Shown: in pieces, positions 1 through 7,975 of the stretch | Layout: the number at the start of each line of letters is the position of its first letter | Position numbering within the stretch: position 1 is the first letter of the stretch | DNA from: Pelomonas sp047654785 | Lineage (GTDB): Bacteria; Pseudomonadota; Gammaproteobacteria; Burkholderiales; Burkholderiaceae_C | Length of the DNA stretch: 64,000 bases | Reading direction: 5' to 3' | Assembly (NCBI RefSeq): GCF_047654785.1 | Contig: NZ_JASGKQ010000003.1 | Span: 1,922,001-1,986,000 of the forward strand | Notes under the pieces: model-generated | Told to the model about the DNA's origin: nothing | Seen by the model: the letters and a program-made list of their open reading frames with translations, nothing else | Databases searched by the model: none | Translations under genes and position numbers: made by a program

Positions 1-2
1 GC

Positions 3-182
3 TTCCTGCGCCGCTTTCCGACGCTGGCGGTGAGCCCGCTGGAGCAGATCGAGTCGCTGGAGCAGCTGCGCGTGCTGTGGCACGGCGAGCGCATCGCGGT
101 GCACGTCAGCGACGAGCAGCCCGGGCCGGGCGTGGACACCCCGGAGGACTTGGCGCGCGTCCGGGGGCTGATCCAGGGGTGA
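3..182 (+). CDS. kdsB: 3-deoxy-manno-octulosonate cytidylyltransferase, C-terminal end (partial)
   Basis: Only the last 59 codons are inside the window; the gene begins upstream. KdsB activates Kdo as CMP-Kdo for lipopolysaccharide inner-core synthesis in the cytoplasm. The visible residues fit the family C-terminus: FLRRFPTL, then LEQIESLEQLR, then a closing segment with PGVDTPEDL. The reading frame ends at TGA. adk follows 115 bp downstream on the same strand, a pairing common in beta-proteobacteria. The catalytic N-terminal nucleotide-binding part cannot be checked here. Confidence 0.88.
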   Translation, partial: FLRRFPTLAVSPLEQIESLEQLRVLWHGERIAVHVSDEQPGPGVDTPEDLARVRGLIQG

Positions 183-297
183 TGAGCGCGCTTGCGCGCG
201 TCAGGCCGCAGAAAGGCCGCATGCGATACTCGGCCGCTGACCCCGAGGCGGACTTTTTTCACGGTCCCTTCACCAGACGAACAGGACGAGGAGACCC

Positions 298-951
298 ATG
301 CGATTGATCCTTCTGGGCGCCCCTGGCGCCGGCAAAGGCACCCAGGCTGCCTTCATCTGCAAGCAATTCGGCATCCCGCAGATCTCCACCGGCGACATGC
401 TGCGTGCCGCCGTGAAGGCCGGCACGCCGCTGGGCCTGCAGGCCGACGCGGTGATGAAGTCGGGCGCGCTGGTCAGCGACGACCTGATCATCTCGCTGGT
501 CAAGGAGCGCATCGCCCAGCCGGACTGCGCCGCCGGCTTCCTGTTCGACGGCTTCCCCCGCACCATCCCGCAGGCCGAGGCGATGAAGGCCGCCGGCGTG
601 AAGCTGGACTACGTGCTGGAGATCGACGTGCCGTTCGACGCCATCATCGAGCGCATGAGCGGCCGCCGCTCGCACCCGGCCTCGGGCCGCATCTACCACG
701 TCAAGTTCAACCCGCCCAAGGTCGAGGGGCTGGACGACGAGACCGGCGAGCCGCTGGTGCAGCGCGACGACGACAAGGAAGAGACCGTCAAGAAGCGCCT
801 GGACGTCTATTCCGCGCAGACGCGCCCGCTGGTCGACTACTACTCGCAATGGGCCGCCACCGGCGACGCCCAGGCGCCCCGCTACCGCCGCATCGAGGGC
901 GTGGGCTCGGTCGACGACATCACCCGCAAGGCGCTGGCCGCGCTGGCCTGA
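298..951 (+). CDS. adk: adenylate kinase
   Basis: Cytosolic nucleotide kinase interconverting ATP + AMP and 2 ADP. The 217-residue protein has the usual long-form length. It opens with the P-loop GAPGAGKGTQ (residues 7-16), followed by the AMP-site segment ISTGDMLR and the FDGFPRT motif near residue 83. The LID region (GRRSHPASGRIYH) has no cysteines, so it is a non-zinc LID type. The ATG is preceded by a clear GAGGAG-type ribosome site at about 289-294. A strong terminator follows at 974-1005, so adk ends its transcription unit. Confidence 0.97.
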   Translation: MRLILLGAPGAGKGTQAAFICKQFGIPQISTGDMLRAAVKAGTPLGLQADAVMKSGALVSDDLIISLVKERIAQPDCAAGFLFDGFPRTIPQAEAMKAAGVKLDYVLEIDVPFDAIIERMSGRRSHPASGRIYHVKFNPPKVEGLDDETGEPLVQRDDDKEETVKKRLDVYSAQTRPLVDYYSQWAATGDAQAPRYRRIEGVGSVDDITRKALAALA

Positions 952-973
952 TCCGCCGCCCCCCCCCGACGAC

Positions 974-1005
974 AGCCGCGAGCGCGCACCGCCTCGCGGC
1001 TTTTT
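974..1005 (+). terminator. intrinsic terminator after adk
   Basis: A 9-bp perfect stem (974-982 with 993-1001, AGCCGCGAG/CTCGCGGCT) with a 10-nt loop runs straight into a run of Ts. It lies 23 bp after the adk stop codon on the same strand. Confidence 0.85.
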
Positions 1006-1027
1006 CACGCCCGCCGCCCGGCGACAA

Positions 1028-1043
1028 TTGACGTCCACGTCAA
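1028..1043. promoter_or_regulatory. perfect 16-bp palindrome, probable operator
   Basis: TTGACGT-CC-ACGTCAA is a perfect inverted repeat (7 bp arms, 2 bp spacer). It ends 21 bp before the start codon of the following dehydrogenase and just upstream of its AGGAG ribosome site. A GACAAT element (1023-1028) could be the -10 box, which would put the palindrome over the transcription start. The sequence resembles, from memory, boxes of the MerR-family regulator LiuR (branched-chain amino acid catabolism). The regulator itself is not in this window. Confidence 0.55.
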
Positions 1044-1064
1044 TCAACACAGGAGAGCGCATCC

Positions 1065-1823
1065 ATGGAAATCGCAGGCAAGGTATTCATCGTCACCGGC
1101 GGCGCGTCGGGCCTGGGCGAAGGCACGGCCCGCATGCTGGCCGCGCACGGCGGCAAGGTCGTCGTGGCCGACCTGCAGGCCGAGCGCGGCCAGGCCGTCG
1201 CCGCCGAGATCGGCGGCGTGTTCGTCAGCTGCGACGTCAGCCAGGAGGCCGACGGCCAGGCCGCCGTCGCCGCCGCGACCGGCCTGGGCAAGCTGGTGGG
1301 CCTGGTCAACTGCGCCGGCATCGCGCCGGCCGCCAAGACCGTCGGCAAGGACGGCGCGCATCCGCTTGCGAGCTTCAGCAAGGTCATCACGGTCAACCTG
1401 ATCGGCAGCTTCAACATGATCCGGCTGGCCGCCGAGGCGATGGCGAAGAACGAACCGGAGCCGACCGGCGAGCGCGGCGTGCTGATCTCGACGGCCTCGG
1501 TCGCCGCCTACGACGGCCAGATCGGCCAGGCAGCGTATGCGGCGTCCAAGGGCGGCGTCGTCGGCATGACGCTGCCGATCGCGCGCGACCTCGCCCGCAA
1601 CGGCATCCGCAACATGACCATCGCGCCGGGCATCTTCGGCACGCCGATGCTGTTCGGTATGCCGCAGGAGGTGCAGGACGCGCTGGCGGCGAGCGTGCCC
1701 TTCCCCAGCCGCCTCGGCACGCCGCAGGACTACGCCAAGCTCGTCCACCAGATCGTCACCAACGAGATGCTGAACGGCGAGGTCATCCGCCTGGACGGCG
1801 CCATCCGCCTGGCGCCGAAGTGA
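1065..1823 (+). CDS. SDR 3-hydroxyacyl-CoA dehydrogenase (HSD17B10-like)
   Basis: Classical short-chain dehydrogenase of 252 residues, probably oxidising 3-hydroxyacyl-CoA or 2-methyl-3-hydroxybutyryl-CoA with NAD in fatty-acid or isoleucine breakdown. Visible motifs: cofactor loop TGGASGLGEG (residues 12-21), LVNCAGIAP (a NNAG variant), active-site Ser in ISTASVAAYD, and YAASK with catalytic Tyr and Lys. The long insert between the NAG motif and the catalytic Ser, and the PGIFGTPML segment, match type-II 3-hydroxyacyl-CoA dehydrogenases. The ATG has AGGAG at about 1051. The gene stands alone between a terminator and a convergent operon, with a palindromic operator just upstream. Exact substrate is inferred. 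Confidence 0.85.
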   Translation: MEIAGKVFIVTGGASGLGEGTARMLAAHGGKVVVADLQAERGQAVAAEIGGVFVSCDVSQEADGQAAVAAATGLGKLVGLVNCAGIAPAAKTVGKDGAHPLASFSKVITVNLIGSFNMIRLAAEAMAKNEPEPTGERGVLISTASVAAYDGQIGQAAYAASKGGVVGMTLPIARDLARNGIRNMTIAPGIFGTPMLFGMPQEVQDALAASVPFPSRLGTPQDYAKLVHQIVTNEMLNGEVIRLDGAIRLAPK

Positions 1824-1850
1824 GGCCGCCAAGGCTGCAGCCACCATGAA

Positions 1851-1881
1851 GAAGGGCCCCTCGCGGGGCCCTTCGTGTTTT
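1851..1881. terminator. convergent terminator hairpin
   Basis: A 10-bp perfect stem (1851-1860 with 1865-1874, GAAGGGCCCC/GGGGCCCTTC) with a 4-nt loop is followed on the plus strand by GTGTTTT. It sits between the plus-strand dehydrogenase and the minus-strand TPR-like gene and probably ends transcription of the dehydrogenase. Confidence 0.85.
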
Positions 1882-1890
1882 GCGCCGGGT

Positions 1891-3135
1891 TCAGCGCTTG
1901 GAGCGCGACTGGACCAGCCACAGCCGCGCCAGTTCGCCCGAGCCGTCCGTGCCCTTGACGCCGCGCCAGGCGGACTGGGCCTTGGCGGTCTCGCCGGCGT
2001 TGTAGTACGCCAGGCCCTGGTAGAGCTTGGTGTCGTCCACGCGGGTGAAATTGCCCTTGGCGATGCCGGCGTCCACCAGCTTCAGGCCGCCCGCCTTGTC
2101 GCCGGCGAACACCCGCGACAGGCCGAGCTTGACCAGCTCGTCGCCGGTCTTGGCGTCGTTGGCCGCCTTCTCGGCGCCGGCCGCGCCGGCCCTGGCCTCG
2201 TTGGACTTCTTGACCATCAGGTCCAGCAGGCGCTTGTGGCGCGCGCCCTCGGCGCCCTGGCCCAGCAGGTTGGCGGCCAGGCCCTGCTCGACGACCTTCT
2301 TGCCTTCGTCCGGGTAGCCGGCCTGGGCGGCCAGCTGCGCCATCTCCATGTAGTCGTCCGCCGTCTTCAGGTTGCCGGTGGCCAGCTGCAGGCGGTAGAC
2401 GTCCAGCGCGAAGCGCGACGCGAAGCCCTTCTTGCCCTGCAGGCTGCCCAGCACCTGGGCCCACAGCTCCTTGCGGGGGTAGTGGTTCAGCAGGCGCTCG
2501 ACGGCGTAGGACTCGGTGGCCGCGTCGCCCTTCTTCTGCGCCGCATAGAGCAGGATGTTGAGCTTGTCCTGGCTGGGCGTGCGGCCGGCCTTCTCGTCGG
2601 CATGCACCTCGGCCAGCGTTTCCTTCAGCACGGCCGTCATGTCGCCGGACCGGAACTGCGCCTGCTGCTGCATCTGCTTGACGCTGGCGCTGCTGCCGCC
2701 GGCCGCGAAGTAGCGACCGGCCCAGTCCAGCGTCTTGGCCGCATTGCCGCCGCGCAGGTAGGTGCCCGCGATGGCTTCCATGTACTGCAGCTGCTGCGCG
2801 CCGCTCAGCTTGCCCTTGAGCGCGTCGTAGGAGCGGGCCATGGTGTCGGCATCGCCGGCACCCATCGCGGCCGAGAAGCGCACGCCCTCGATCGCGTTGT
2901 TCTCGCCGGCCGTGCGGCCGCCGACGGCTTCGGCGTCGCGCAGCTTGGCCAGCGCTTCCCGGAACTTGCCGGACTTCACCAGCCGGCTCGCCTCGGTCAG
3001 CGGCGTGCCGACTTCCTTGCGCACGGCATCCTGCGCGGCGGCGCGGCTGAAGCCGAATTCGGCGCCGGGCGCACCGTTCAGGGACAGGGCCAGGGCGCCA
3101 ACGGCGACGGCCATCACGGTCTTCAAAGTCTTCAA
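1891..3135 (-). CDS. exported TPR-like repeat protein of the TonB operon
   Basis: 414-residue protein with an N-terminal signal-like hydrophobic segment (about residues 6-33), then an Ala/Lys-rich all-helical body. The body contains several tetratricopeptide-like units, for example around GKFREALAKL, AKTLDWAGRYF and LYQGLAYYNAGETAKAQSAW. It starts with TTG, chosen because AGGAG sits 6 nt upstream and the next in-frame ATG would remove the start of the signal segment. It lies just after tonB-exbB-exbD-exbD in the same direction, but a terminator separates it from exbD, so part of its expression may depend on read-through or its own promoter. A scaffold or accessory role in TonB-dependent uptake is inferred from position only; I do not recognise a named family. 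Confidence 0.75.
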   Translation of the reverse strand: MKTLKTVMAVAVGALALSLNGAPGAEFGFSRAAAQDAVRKEVGTPLTEASRLVKSGKFREALAKLRDAEAVGGRTAGENNAIEGVRFSAAMGAGDADTMARSYDALKGKLSGAQQLQYMEAIAGTYLRGGNAAKTLDWAGRYFAAGGSSASVKQMQQQAQFRSGDMTAVLKETLAEVHADEKAGRTPSQDKLNILLYAAQKKGDAATESYAVERLLNHYPRKELWAQVLGSLQGKKGFASRFALDVYRLQLATGNLKTADDYMEMAQLAAQAGYPDEGKKVVEQGLAANLLGQGAEGARHKRLLDLMVKKSNEARAGAAGAEKAANDAKTGDELVKLGLSRVFAGDKAGGLKLVDAGIAKGNFTRVDDTKLYQGLAYYNAGETAKAQSAWRGVKGTDGSGELARLWLVQSRSKR

Positions 3136-3153
3136 CTTGCTCTCCTGAAAAGC

Positions 3154-3182
3154 AAAAACGCGCCGCCCTCTCGGGCAGCGCG
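3154..3182 (-). terminator. terminator between exbD and the TPR-like gene
   Basis: On the minus strand a 10-bp stem with one mismatch (3173-3182 with 3159-3168) and a GAGA loop is followed by TTTTT. It lies after the second exbD and before the TPR-like gene, so it likely attenuates transcription into the latter. Confidence 0.75.
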
Positions 3183-3218
3183 CATCAGAGTATCGGCGTC
3201 AACTGGCCCGGGAACACG

Positions 3219-3656
3219 TCACTTGACGTATTGCTCGTTACCAACCATGCCCATCTTCTTGACGCTGTTGCGCTGGGCCGAAGCCATCACCGCGGCCACG
3301 ACGCCGTAATCCACCAGCTTGTTCGGCTTGATGTGGATTTCGGGCTGGTCGCTGACGTTCAGCAGGCCGACCTCGTGCATCTTGGCGTCGACGGCGGCCT
3401 GGTTGGCCAGCGCCTCCTCGTCCCAGTAGACGGTGCCGTCGAAGTCGATCATGACCGTGTGCACGACCGGCTCCTGCGGAGGCGTGTTCGTGCTCGGCGG
3501 CGGCATGTCGAGGTTGACGGTATGCAGCTGGATCGGGATGGTGATGATCAGCATCACCAGCAGCACCAGCATCACGTCGATCAGCGGCGTCGTGTTGACG
3601 TCCATCAGGACTTCGGGTTCACCGCTGCCTGACGAGCTTCCAACGTTCATTCCCAT
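3219..3656 (-). CDS. exbD: ExbD/TolR family protein, second copy
   Basis: 145-residue inner-membrane protein of the TonB-ExbB-ExbD proton-driven complex. Cytoplasmic N-terminus, then one membrane helix (about residues 24-44) containing the conserved Asp of the TPLIDVMLVLL motif, then a periplasmic domain. Its first ten residues (MGMNVGSSSG) are identical to those of the neighbouring ExbD, while the rest has diverged, pointing to duplication with conserved start. The periplasmic half is distinctive, with a Pro/Thr-rich linker (PPPSTNTPP). It is last of the four TonB-complex genes. In Xanthomonas a second exbD in the same position has been linked to pectin responses, a suggestive parallel given the pectin locus in this window. 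Confidence 0.92.
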   Translation of the reverse strand: MGMNVGSSSGSGEPEVLMDVNTTPLIDVMLVLLVMLIITIPIQLHTVNLDMPPPSTNTPPQEPVVHTVMIDFDGTVYWDEEALANQAAVDAKMHEVGLLNVSDQPEIHIKPNKLVDYGVVAAVMASAQRNSVKKMGMVGNEQYVK

Positions 3657-3670
3657 GTGGACTCCTGGGA

Positions 3671-4096
3671 TCAGTTGCGAGCCGGCGGCTCGGTGACGAA
3701 GTTGACCTTCATGATGCCCGCGCGCTGGCTGGCGAAGATCACGCGACCGACCGACTCGTAGCGGGACTTCTCGTCACCGCGAATGTGGACCTCGGGCTGC
3801 GGGTTCTTGACCGATTCCTTGCCGAGGCGCTGCACGAGCTCCTCCATGTCGGGAATCAGCTTGGTGCCCCAATAGACGTCGCCGTCCTTGCTGACCGAGA
3901 TTTCGATGTTTTCCGGCTTGGTGACCCGGACGACGTTGGTCTCCTTGGGGAGATTCACAGCGACCGACTGGGTCACCACCGGCACGGTGATGAGGAAGAT
4001 GATCAGCAGCACCAACATCACGTCCACGAGGGGCGTGGTGTTGATGGCCGAGACCACATCGTCCTCGCCGGAGGATGATCCGACGTTCATGCCCAT
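3671..4096 (-). CDS. exbD: ExbD/TolR family protein, first copy
   Basis: 141-residue ExbD-type stator protein. The single membrane helix (about residues 20-42) carries the essential Asp in NTTPLVDVMLVLL, the residue thought to carry protons. The remainder is a periplasmic domain with DVYWGTKLI and EVHIRGDEKSRYE. It lies between exbB (26 bp upstream) and the second exbD (14 bp downstream), all on one strand, so co-transcription is very likely. With ExbB it powers TonB and hence outer-membrane receptors such as the two in this window. Confidence 0.94.
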   Translation of the reverse strand: MGMNVGSSSGEDDVVSAINTTPLVDVMLVLLIIFLITVPVVTQSVAVNLPKETNVVRVTKPENIEISVSKDGDVYWGTKLIPDMEELVQRLGKESVKNPQPEVHIRGDEKSRYESVGRVIFASQRAGIMKVNFVTEPPARN

Positions 4097-4122
4097 GGCT
4101 TGGCTCCTGTGAGCTGCTGGGC

Positions 4123-4965
4123 TCAGCGCTTGGCGATGGCGCGGTTACCCATCAGCACGCCATGCAGGTCGCCGGCGAAGGCGCGGACCTGGCTCATGAC
4201 GTTCTTGTTGCGGTTGACCAGCCAGTTGTAGCCCAGCACGGCCGGCACGGCGACGACCAGGCCGATGGCGGTCATGATCAGCGCGGCGCCCACGGGGCCG
4301 GCCACCTTGTCGATGGAGGCCTGGCCGGCGACGCCGATGGCGGTCAGCGCGTTCAGGATGCCCCACACCGTGCCGAACAGGCCGACGAACGGCGCGGTCG
4401 AACCGACGGTGGCCAGGAAGCCCAGGCCGCCGGAGATCTTGCTGTTGACGTCGGCGACGGCGCGGTCGACGTTCATCGTCACCCAGCTGCTGTGGTCGAT
4501 GTTCTCGGTCAGCGCGCCTTCATGGTGCTCCGACGCCTCGACGGCGGTGCTGGCGATGTAGCGGAAGGCGCTTTCTTCCTTCAGGCCCTTGATGCCATCG
4601 GCCAGGCTGGCCTTCTTGAAGAAGTTGGCGCGGACGTCCTTGGCCTCGGAGGCCAGCTTGCTCGTGTCCCACAGGCGCACGACCAGGATGTACCAGGAGC
4701 CCATGGACATGATGCCCAGGATCACCAGCACGACCTGGTCGACCACGTTGCCGTGGGCGACGATGTTGGCCAGGCTGTAGGGGTTGTCGGCGGGCTTGGA
4801 GGCGGCCGGCGCGGGCTCGGCGGGAGCGGCATCGATGACCGGGGCGGCCTCGACGGCGGCGGTCGAAGCGGCGCTGGCGGCCTGGTCTTGCGCGTGGGCG
4901 GGCGGAACGGCCAGGGTCGCGGCCATGGCGATGGCGGCCAGGAAGCCAGTGATGCGAGAAATCAT
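4123..4965 (-). CDS. exbB: ExbB/MotA-TolQ-ExbB family proton channel protein
   Basis: 280 residues. I place the start at the ATG at 4965 because AGGAG lies just upstream and the protein then opens with a signal-peptide-like segment ending PPAHA-Q near residue 23. This is followed by an Ala/Pro-rich periplasmic linker. Three membrane segments follow: VVLVILGIMSMGSWY, then two in the C-terminal half (TVGSTAPFVGLFGTVWGI and a segment with AVPAVLGYNWL). The GTVWGI and AxxAxxxGLxVAxPA stretches are typical of ExbB/TolQ. The extended N-terminus is the Pseudomonas/Xanthomonas type rather than the short E. coli form. Confidence 0.93.
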   Translation of the reverse strand: MISRITGFLAAIAMAATLAVPPAHAQDQAASAASTAAVEAAPVIDAAPAEPAPAASKPADNPYSLANIVAHGNVVDQVVLVILGIMSMGSWYILVVRLWDTSKLASEAKDVRANFFKKASLADGIKGLKEESAFRYIASTAVEASEHHEGALTENIDHSSWVTMNVDRAVADVNSKISGGLGFLATVGSTAPFVGLFGTVWGILNALTAIGVAGQASIDKVAGPVGAALIMTAIGLVVAVPAVLGYNWLVNRNKNVMSQVRAFAGDLHGVLMGNRAIAKR

Positions 4966-5051
4966 GGAGTCAACTCCTAGGGAAAAATTCTGGTTTGGTT
5001 CGGTACTGGAAGGCGCCGGGCCGGCGCCGGGGTTCGAGAGGCAGGGGCTTC

Positions 5052-5696
5052 TTAATCGATCTTGAACTGGAACTCCTGCTCGAACACATGGTCGCCCGGG
5101 CACTCATAGGTTTCCCGCAGCGTTTCCGAGATGGCCTGGATCAGCGCGCGCTGGGCCTTGCGATCGACACCGCCGCGCAGCGGGGTGACTTCGACGGCGG
5201 TGACGCGGCCGGCCTTCACGGTGGCCACGGCCTTGTAGAGCGCCTCGCCGGTCCAGTTGACCGACGGCATCTCGGGCTTGCCCATCTTCGTGCAGACCAT
5301 GCCGGCCGTGATCTTGGCGGGCTTGGGCGCGGCCGGCGGTGCGGCCGGTGCCGGCGCCGGGGCCGGACGGATCTCGGCGACCGCGGGCGGCGCGACCTGC
5401 GTGGACTGGATGGCCGGTGCCGGCGGCGCCGGCGCGGTCACCTGGAACTCGGGCACCGGCACGAACGGCGGCGGGGGCGCCTTCATGTCCGGCGGCGGCG
5501 GCACGACCTTCTCGGGCGGCGGCGGCGGCTTGACCTTCTCCTCGATCACCTTGACGTCAATCGGGCCACTGACCTTCTTGACGATGTCGCGCGCCAAGCC
5601 ACTGGCCAGCGCGTAGATCGCCACGACGTGGATCAGGACCACGATGCCGATCCCCGTGAACCGGGATGCGCCCTGCTTCTCCTGCGCAAAATTCAT
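5052..5696 (-). CDS. tonB: energy transducer TonB
   Basis: 214 residues counted from the ATG at 5696, which has AAGGAG immediately upstream; an upstream in-frame TTG is less likely. One N-terminal membrane anchor (GIGIVVLIHVVAIYAL, about residues 15-30) is followed by a periplasmic spacer rich in Pro (KPPPPPEKVVPPPP, then Ala-Pro repeats to about residue 140). The C-terminal TonB domain carries PEMPSVNWTGEALYKAVATV. TonB contacts TonB boxes of outer-membrane receptors and transmits energy from ExbB/ExbD. It is the first gene of the operon; the C-terminal domain is divergent from E. coli TonB. Confidence 0.9.
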   Translation of the reverse strand: MNFAQEKQGASRFTGIGIVVLIHVVAIYALASGLARDIVKKVSGPIDVKVIEEKVKPPPPPEKVVPPPPDMKAPPPPFVPVPEFQVTAPAPPAPAIQSTQVAPPAVAEIRPAPAPAPAAPPAAPKPAKITAGMVCTKMGKPEMPSVNWTGEALYKAVATVKAGRVTAVEVTPLRGGVDRKAQRALIQAISETLRETYECPGDHVFEQEFQFKID

Positions 5697-6136
5697 GCGC
5701 GCTCCTTCTTGCAACTACAAATCACAGTCAATGACTCTCAGAAAAGGGCCACTTGAACGGCGGAAGTTGCGCTCCTGCCGTCGGCGAATTCCCTGAAGGG
5801 CGTGCATTCTAGATAGATCGCGGAGCCCAGGGCTCCACCCCATCGAGAGCACGCGAATCCTCGGGAACACACAAGGTTTCACAGCAAGTTCCGGGCCAAA
5901 AAAAACGCCCGGTGGCCAAGGCCGTCGGGCATGCGTTTCTCCGGCAGGGAACGAGGTGCATGGCACCCGATCCATTGCGCCTCGCAGCCATCTTAGCGGC
6001 GCCCCCGGGCGCCCCTCGTTGGGGCTAACCCCAGCCGCCGACGGGCGGGTTACGGGCGGTTTCAGGCCCATGCGCCGCGCCGCATGGCCAACCGCCACGC
6101 AGCAGGCGCGATGGCCGGGCGCACCCGGCCCGGGCG
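5697..6136. other. intergenic region between yejF and tonB
   Basis: No credible gene is seen in these 440 bp; the open frames here are low-quality shadows. The side next to tonB must hold the tonB promoter, though I cannot define convincing -35/-10 boxes, and I see no clear Fur box. The middle holds the terminator of the yej operon. The region is locally more AT-rich than its neighbours (around 5700-5900). Confidence 0.6.
5898..5930 (-). terminator. terminator downstream of yejF
   Basis: On the minus strand an 11-bp stem with two internal mismatches (5920-5930 with 5907-5917) precedes a run of eight Ts. It is about 200 bp beyond the yejF stop codon and is the first plausible end of the leftward tadA-ldcA-yej operon. 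Confidence 0.7.
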
Positions 6137-7975
6137 TTACGGCCGGCGAACATCGGTGCGCAGCCGCGGCACCGCCGCCAGCAGCGCGCGGGTGTAGCCC
6201 TCGCGGGGCCGGCCCAGCACGTCGGCGCAGGCGCCCTGCTCGACGATGCGCCCGCGCTGCATGACGGCGATGTCGTCGGCGATGTATTCGACGACACCAA
6301 TGTTGTGCGTGATGAAGAGGTAGGCCAGGCCCTGCTCACGCTGCAGTTCGCGCAGCAGGTTGAGGATCTGCGCCTGCACGGACACGTCCAGCGCCGACGT
6401 CGGTTCGTCGCAGACGATGAGCCGCGGCTCGACCGCCAGCGCGCGGGCGATGGCGATGCGCTGACGCTGGCCGCCGGAGAACTCGTGCGGCCAGCGCTGC
6501 AGCGCGTCACGGCGCAGGCCGACCTGGTCGACCAGCGTGTGCAGCCGCTCACGGCGGGCCGCGGCGTCCAGCTCGGGGCGCAGCGCGACCAGCCCCTCCT
6601 CCAGCACGTCGGCCACGCGCATGCGCGGGTTCAGCGACGCGAACGGGTCCTGGAAGATGATCTGCACGCTGCGGCGCGCCTGCACCAGCGCGGGGCCGTC
6701 GAGGTGGAACAGGTCGCGCCCGCCGAACAGCGCCTGGCCGCTGACCCGCGCCTGGCGGCGCAGCAACTGCACGATGGCCTTGCCGGAGGTGGTCTTGCCG
6801 CAGCCGGATTCGCCGACCAGCGCCAGCGTGCGCCCGGCGTGCAGCTGGAAGCTGACGCCGTCCACCGCGTCGAAGTGCTTCGGCGCGCGGGAGAACAGCG
6901 ACGCCTTCAGCGCGAAGCGCACGCGCAGCTCGCGCACGTCGAGCAGCGGCTCGCCCTGCGCGGCGGGCACCGGTGGCAGCGCCCGGGGCGCGGCGGGCGG
7001 GCGCGGCAGCGGCTCGCCGGGCTGGCTGTAGAGCAGGCAGCGCACCTGGTGCTGCGGGCCTTCCTCGGTGAGCATCGGCGGCGTGCTGGCGCAGTGGCCC
7101 ATGGCCTTGTCGCAGCGCGGCCAGAAGCGGCAGCCCGCGAACGTGAGCCACAGCGGCGGCACGGTGCCGGCGATGGCCGCCAGCGGCTCGCCGCGCCGGG
7201 CCGCGTCGGGCAGCGCCTGCAGCAGCAGCCGCGCGTAGGGATGCCTGGGCTGCGCGAAGAACTCGGCGGCCGGCGCGACTTCGATGATCTGGCCCGCGTA
7301 CATCAGCGCCACGCGGTGCGCCATGCCGCTGACGACGGCCAGGTCGTGCGTGATCAGCAGCACGCCGAGCTGGCGCTCGCGCTGCAGGTCGCGGATGAGG
7401 TCCAGGATCTGCGCCTGGATGGTCACGTCCAGCGCGGTCGTGGGCTCGTCGGCGACGAGGAAGTCGGGCTCGGCGGCGAGCGCGATGGCGATCATCACGC
7501 GCTGCTTCTGGCCGCCGGACAGGCGGAAGGGGTAGTCGTCGATGCGTCGTTCGGGCTCGGGGATGCCCACGCGCGCCAGCCAGTCGATGGCCTTGGCGCG
7601 CGCCGCCTTGCCGCGCAGCGCCGTGTGCGCCTCGATGGCCTCGACGATCTGGTCGCCGACGCGCATGACCGGGTTCAGGCTGGTCGCGGGCTCCTGGAAG
7701 ATCATCGACACGCGGCCGCCGCGCAGGCCGCGCATGCGGCTTTCGGGCAGGGCCAGCAGATCCTGCCCGTCCAGGCGCACCGCGCCCGCGCCGATGCGGC
7801 CGTTCTCGGGCAGCAAACGCATCAGCGCCAGCGCCGTCATGCTCTTGCCGCAGCCGCTCTCGCCGACCAGCGCGAAGGTCTCGCCGCGCGCCAGCGCGAG
7901 CTGCATGCCGTCGATGGCCCGCACCAGGCCGGCCTCGGCGTCGAGCTGCACGTGCAGGCCGTCGATCTCAAGCAT
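6137..7975 (-). CDS. yejF: dual-domain ABC transporter ATPase, YejF type
   Basis: 612-residue ATP-binding subunit with two complete nucleotide-binding domains in one chain, as in YejF/oligopeptide systems. Domain 1: Walker A GESGCGKSMT (about residue 38), signature LSGGQKQR, Walker B FLVADEPTTALD, switch LLITHD. Domain 2: Walker A GESGCGKTTS, FSGGQRQRIA, VCDEPTSALD, FITHN. An oligopeptide-transporter C-terminal element (FWPRCDKAM) closes domain 1. It energises uptake of peptides through the YejB/YejE channel. It overlaps yejE by 8 bp and is the last gene of the leftward operon. Confidence 0.95.
   Translation of the reverse strand: MLEIDGLHVQLDAEAGLVRAIDGMQLALARGETFALVGESGCGKSMTALALMRLLPENGRIGAGAVRLDGQDLLALPESRMRGLRGGRVSMIFQEPATSLNPVMRVGDQIVEAIEAHTALRGKAARAKAIDWLARVGIPEPERRIDDYPFRLSGGQKQRVMIAIALAAEPDFLVADEPTTALDVTIQAQILDLIRDLQRERQLGVLLITHDLAVVSGMAHRVALMYAGQIIEVAPAAEFFAQPRHPYARLLLQALPDAARRGEPLAAIAGTVPPLWLTFAGCRFWPRCDKAMGHCASTPPMLTEEGPQHQVRCLLYSQPGEPLPRPPAAPRALPPVPAAQGEPLLDVRELRVRFALKASLFSRAPKHFDAVDGVSFQLHAGRTLALVGESGCGKTTSGKAIVQLLRRQARVSGQALFGGRDLFHLDGPALVQARRSVQIIFQDPFASLNPRMRVADVLEEGLVALRPELDAAARRERLHTLVDQVGLRRDALQRWPHEFSGGQRQRIAIARALAVEPRLIVCDEPTSALDVSVQAQILNLLRELQREQGLAYLFITHNIGVVEYIADDIAVMQRGRIVEQGACADVLGRPREGYTRALLAAVPRLRTDVRRP

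Noticed and set aside
231..257. Possible terminator between kdsB and adk (stem CTCGG/CCGAG before a T6 run)
   Set aside because: Only a 5-bp stem with spacing from the T-run; close spacing also fits co-transcription.
192..1031. Long plus-strand frame overlapping adk
   Set aside because: Arg/Pro-rich shadow of adk in another frame; adk has clear motifs.
5715..6098. 127-codon minus frame upstream of tonB
   Set aside because: No recognisable motif, includes the terminator hairpin, atypical codon use; treated as noncoding.
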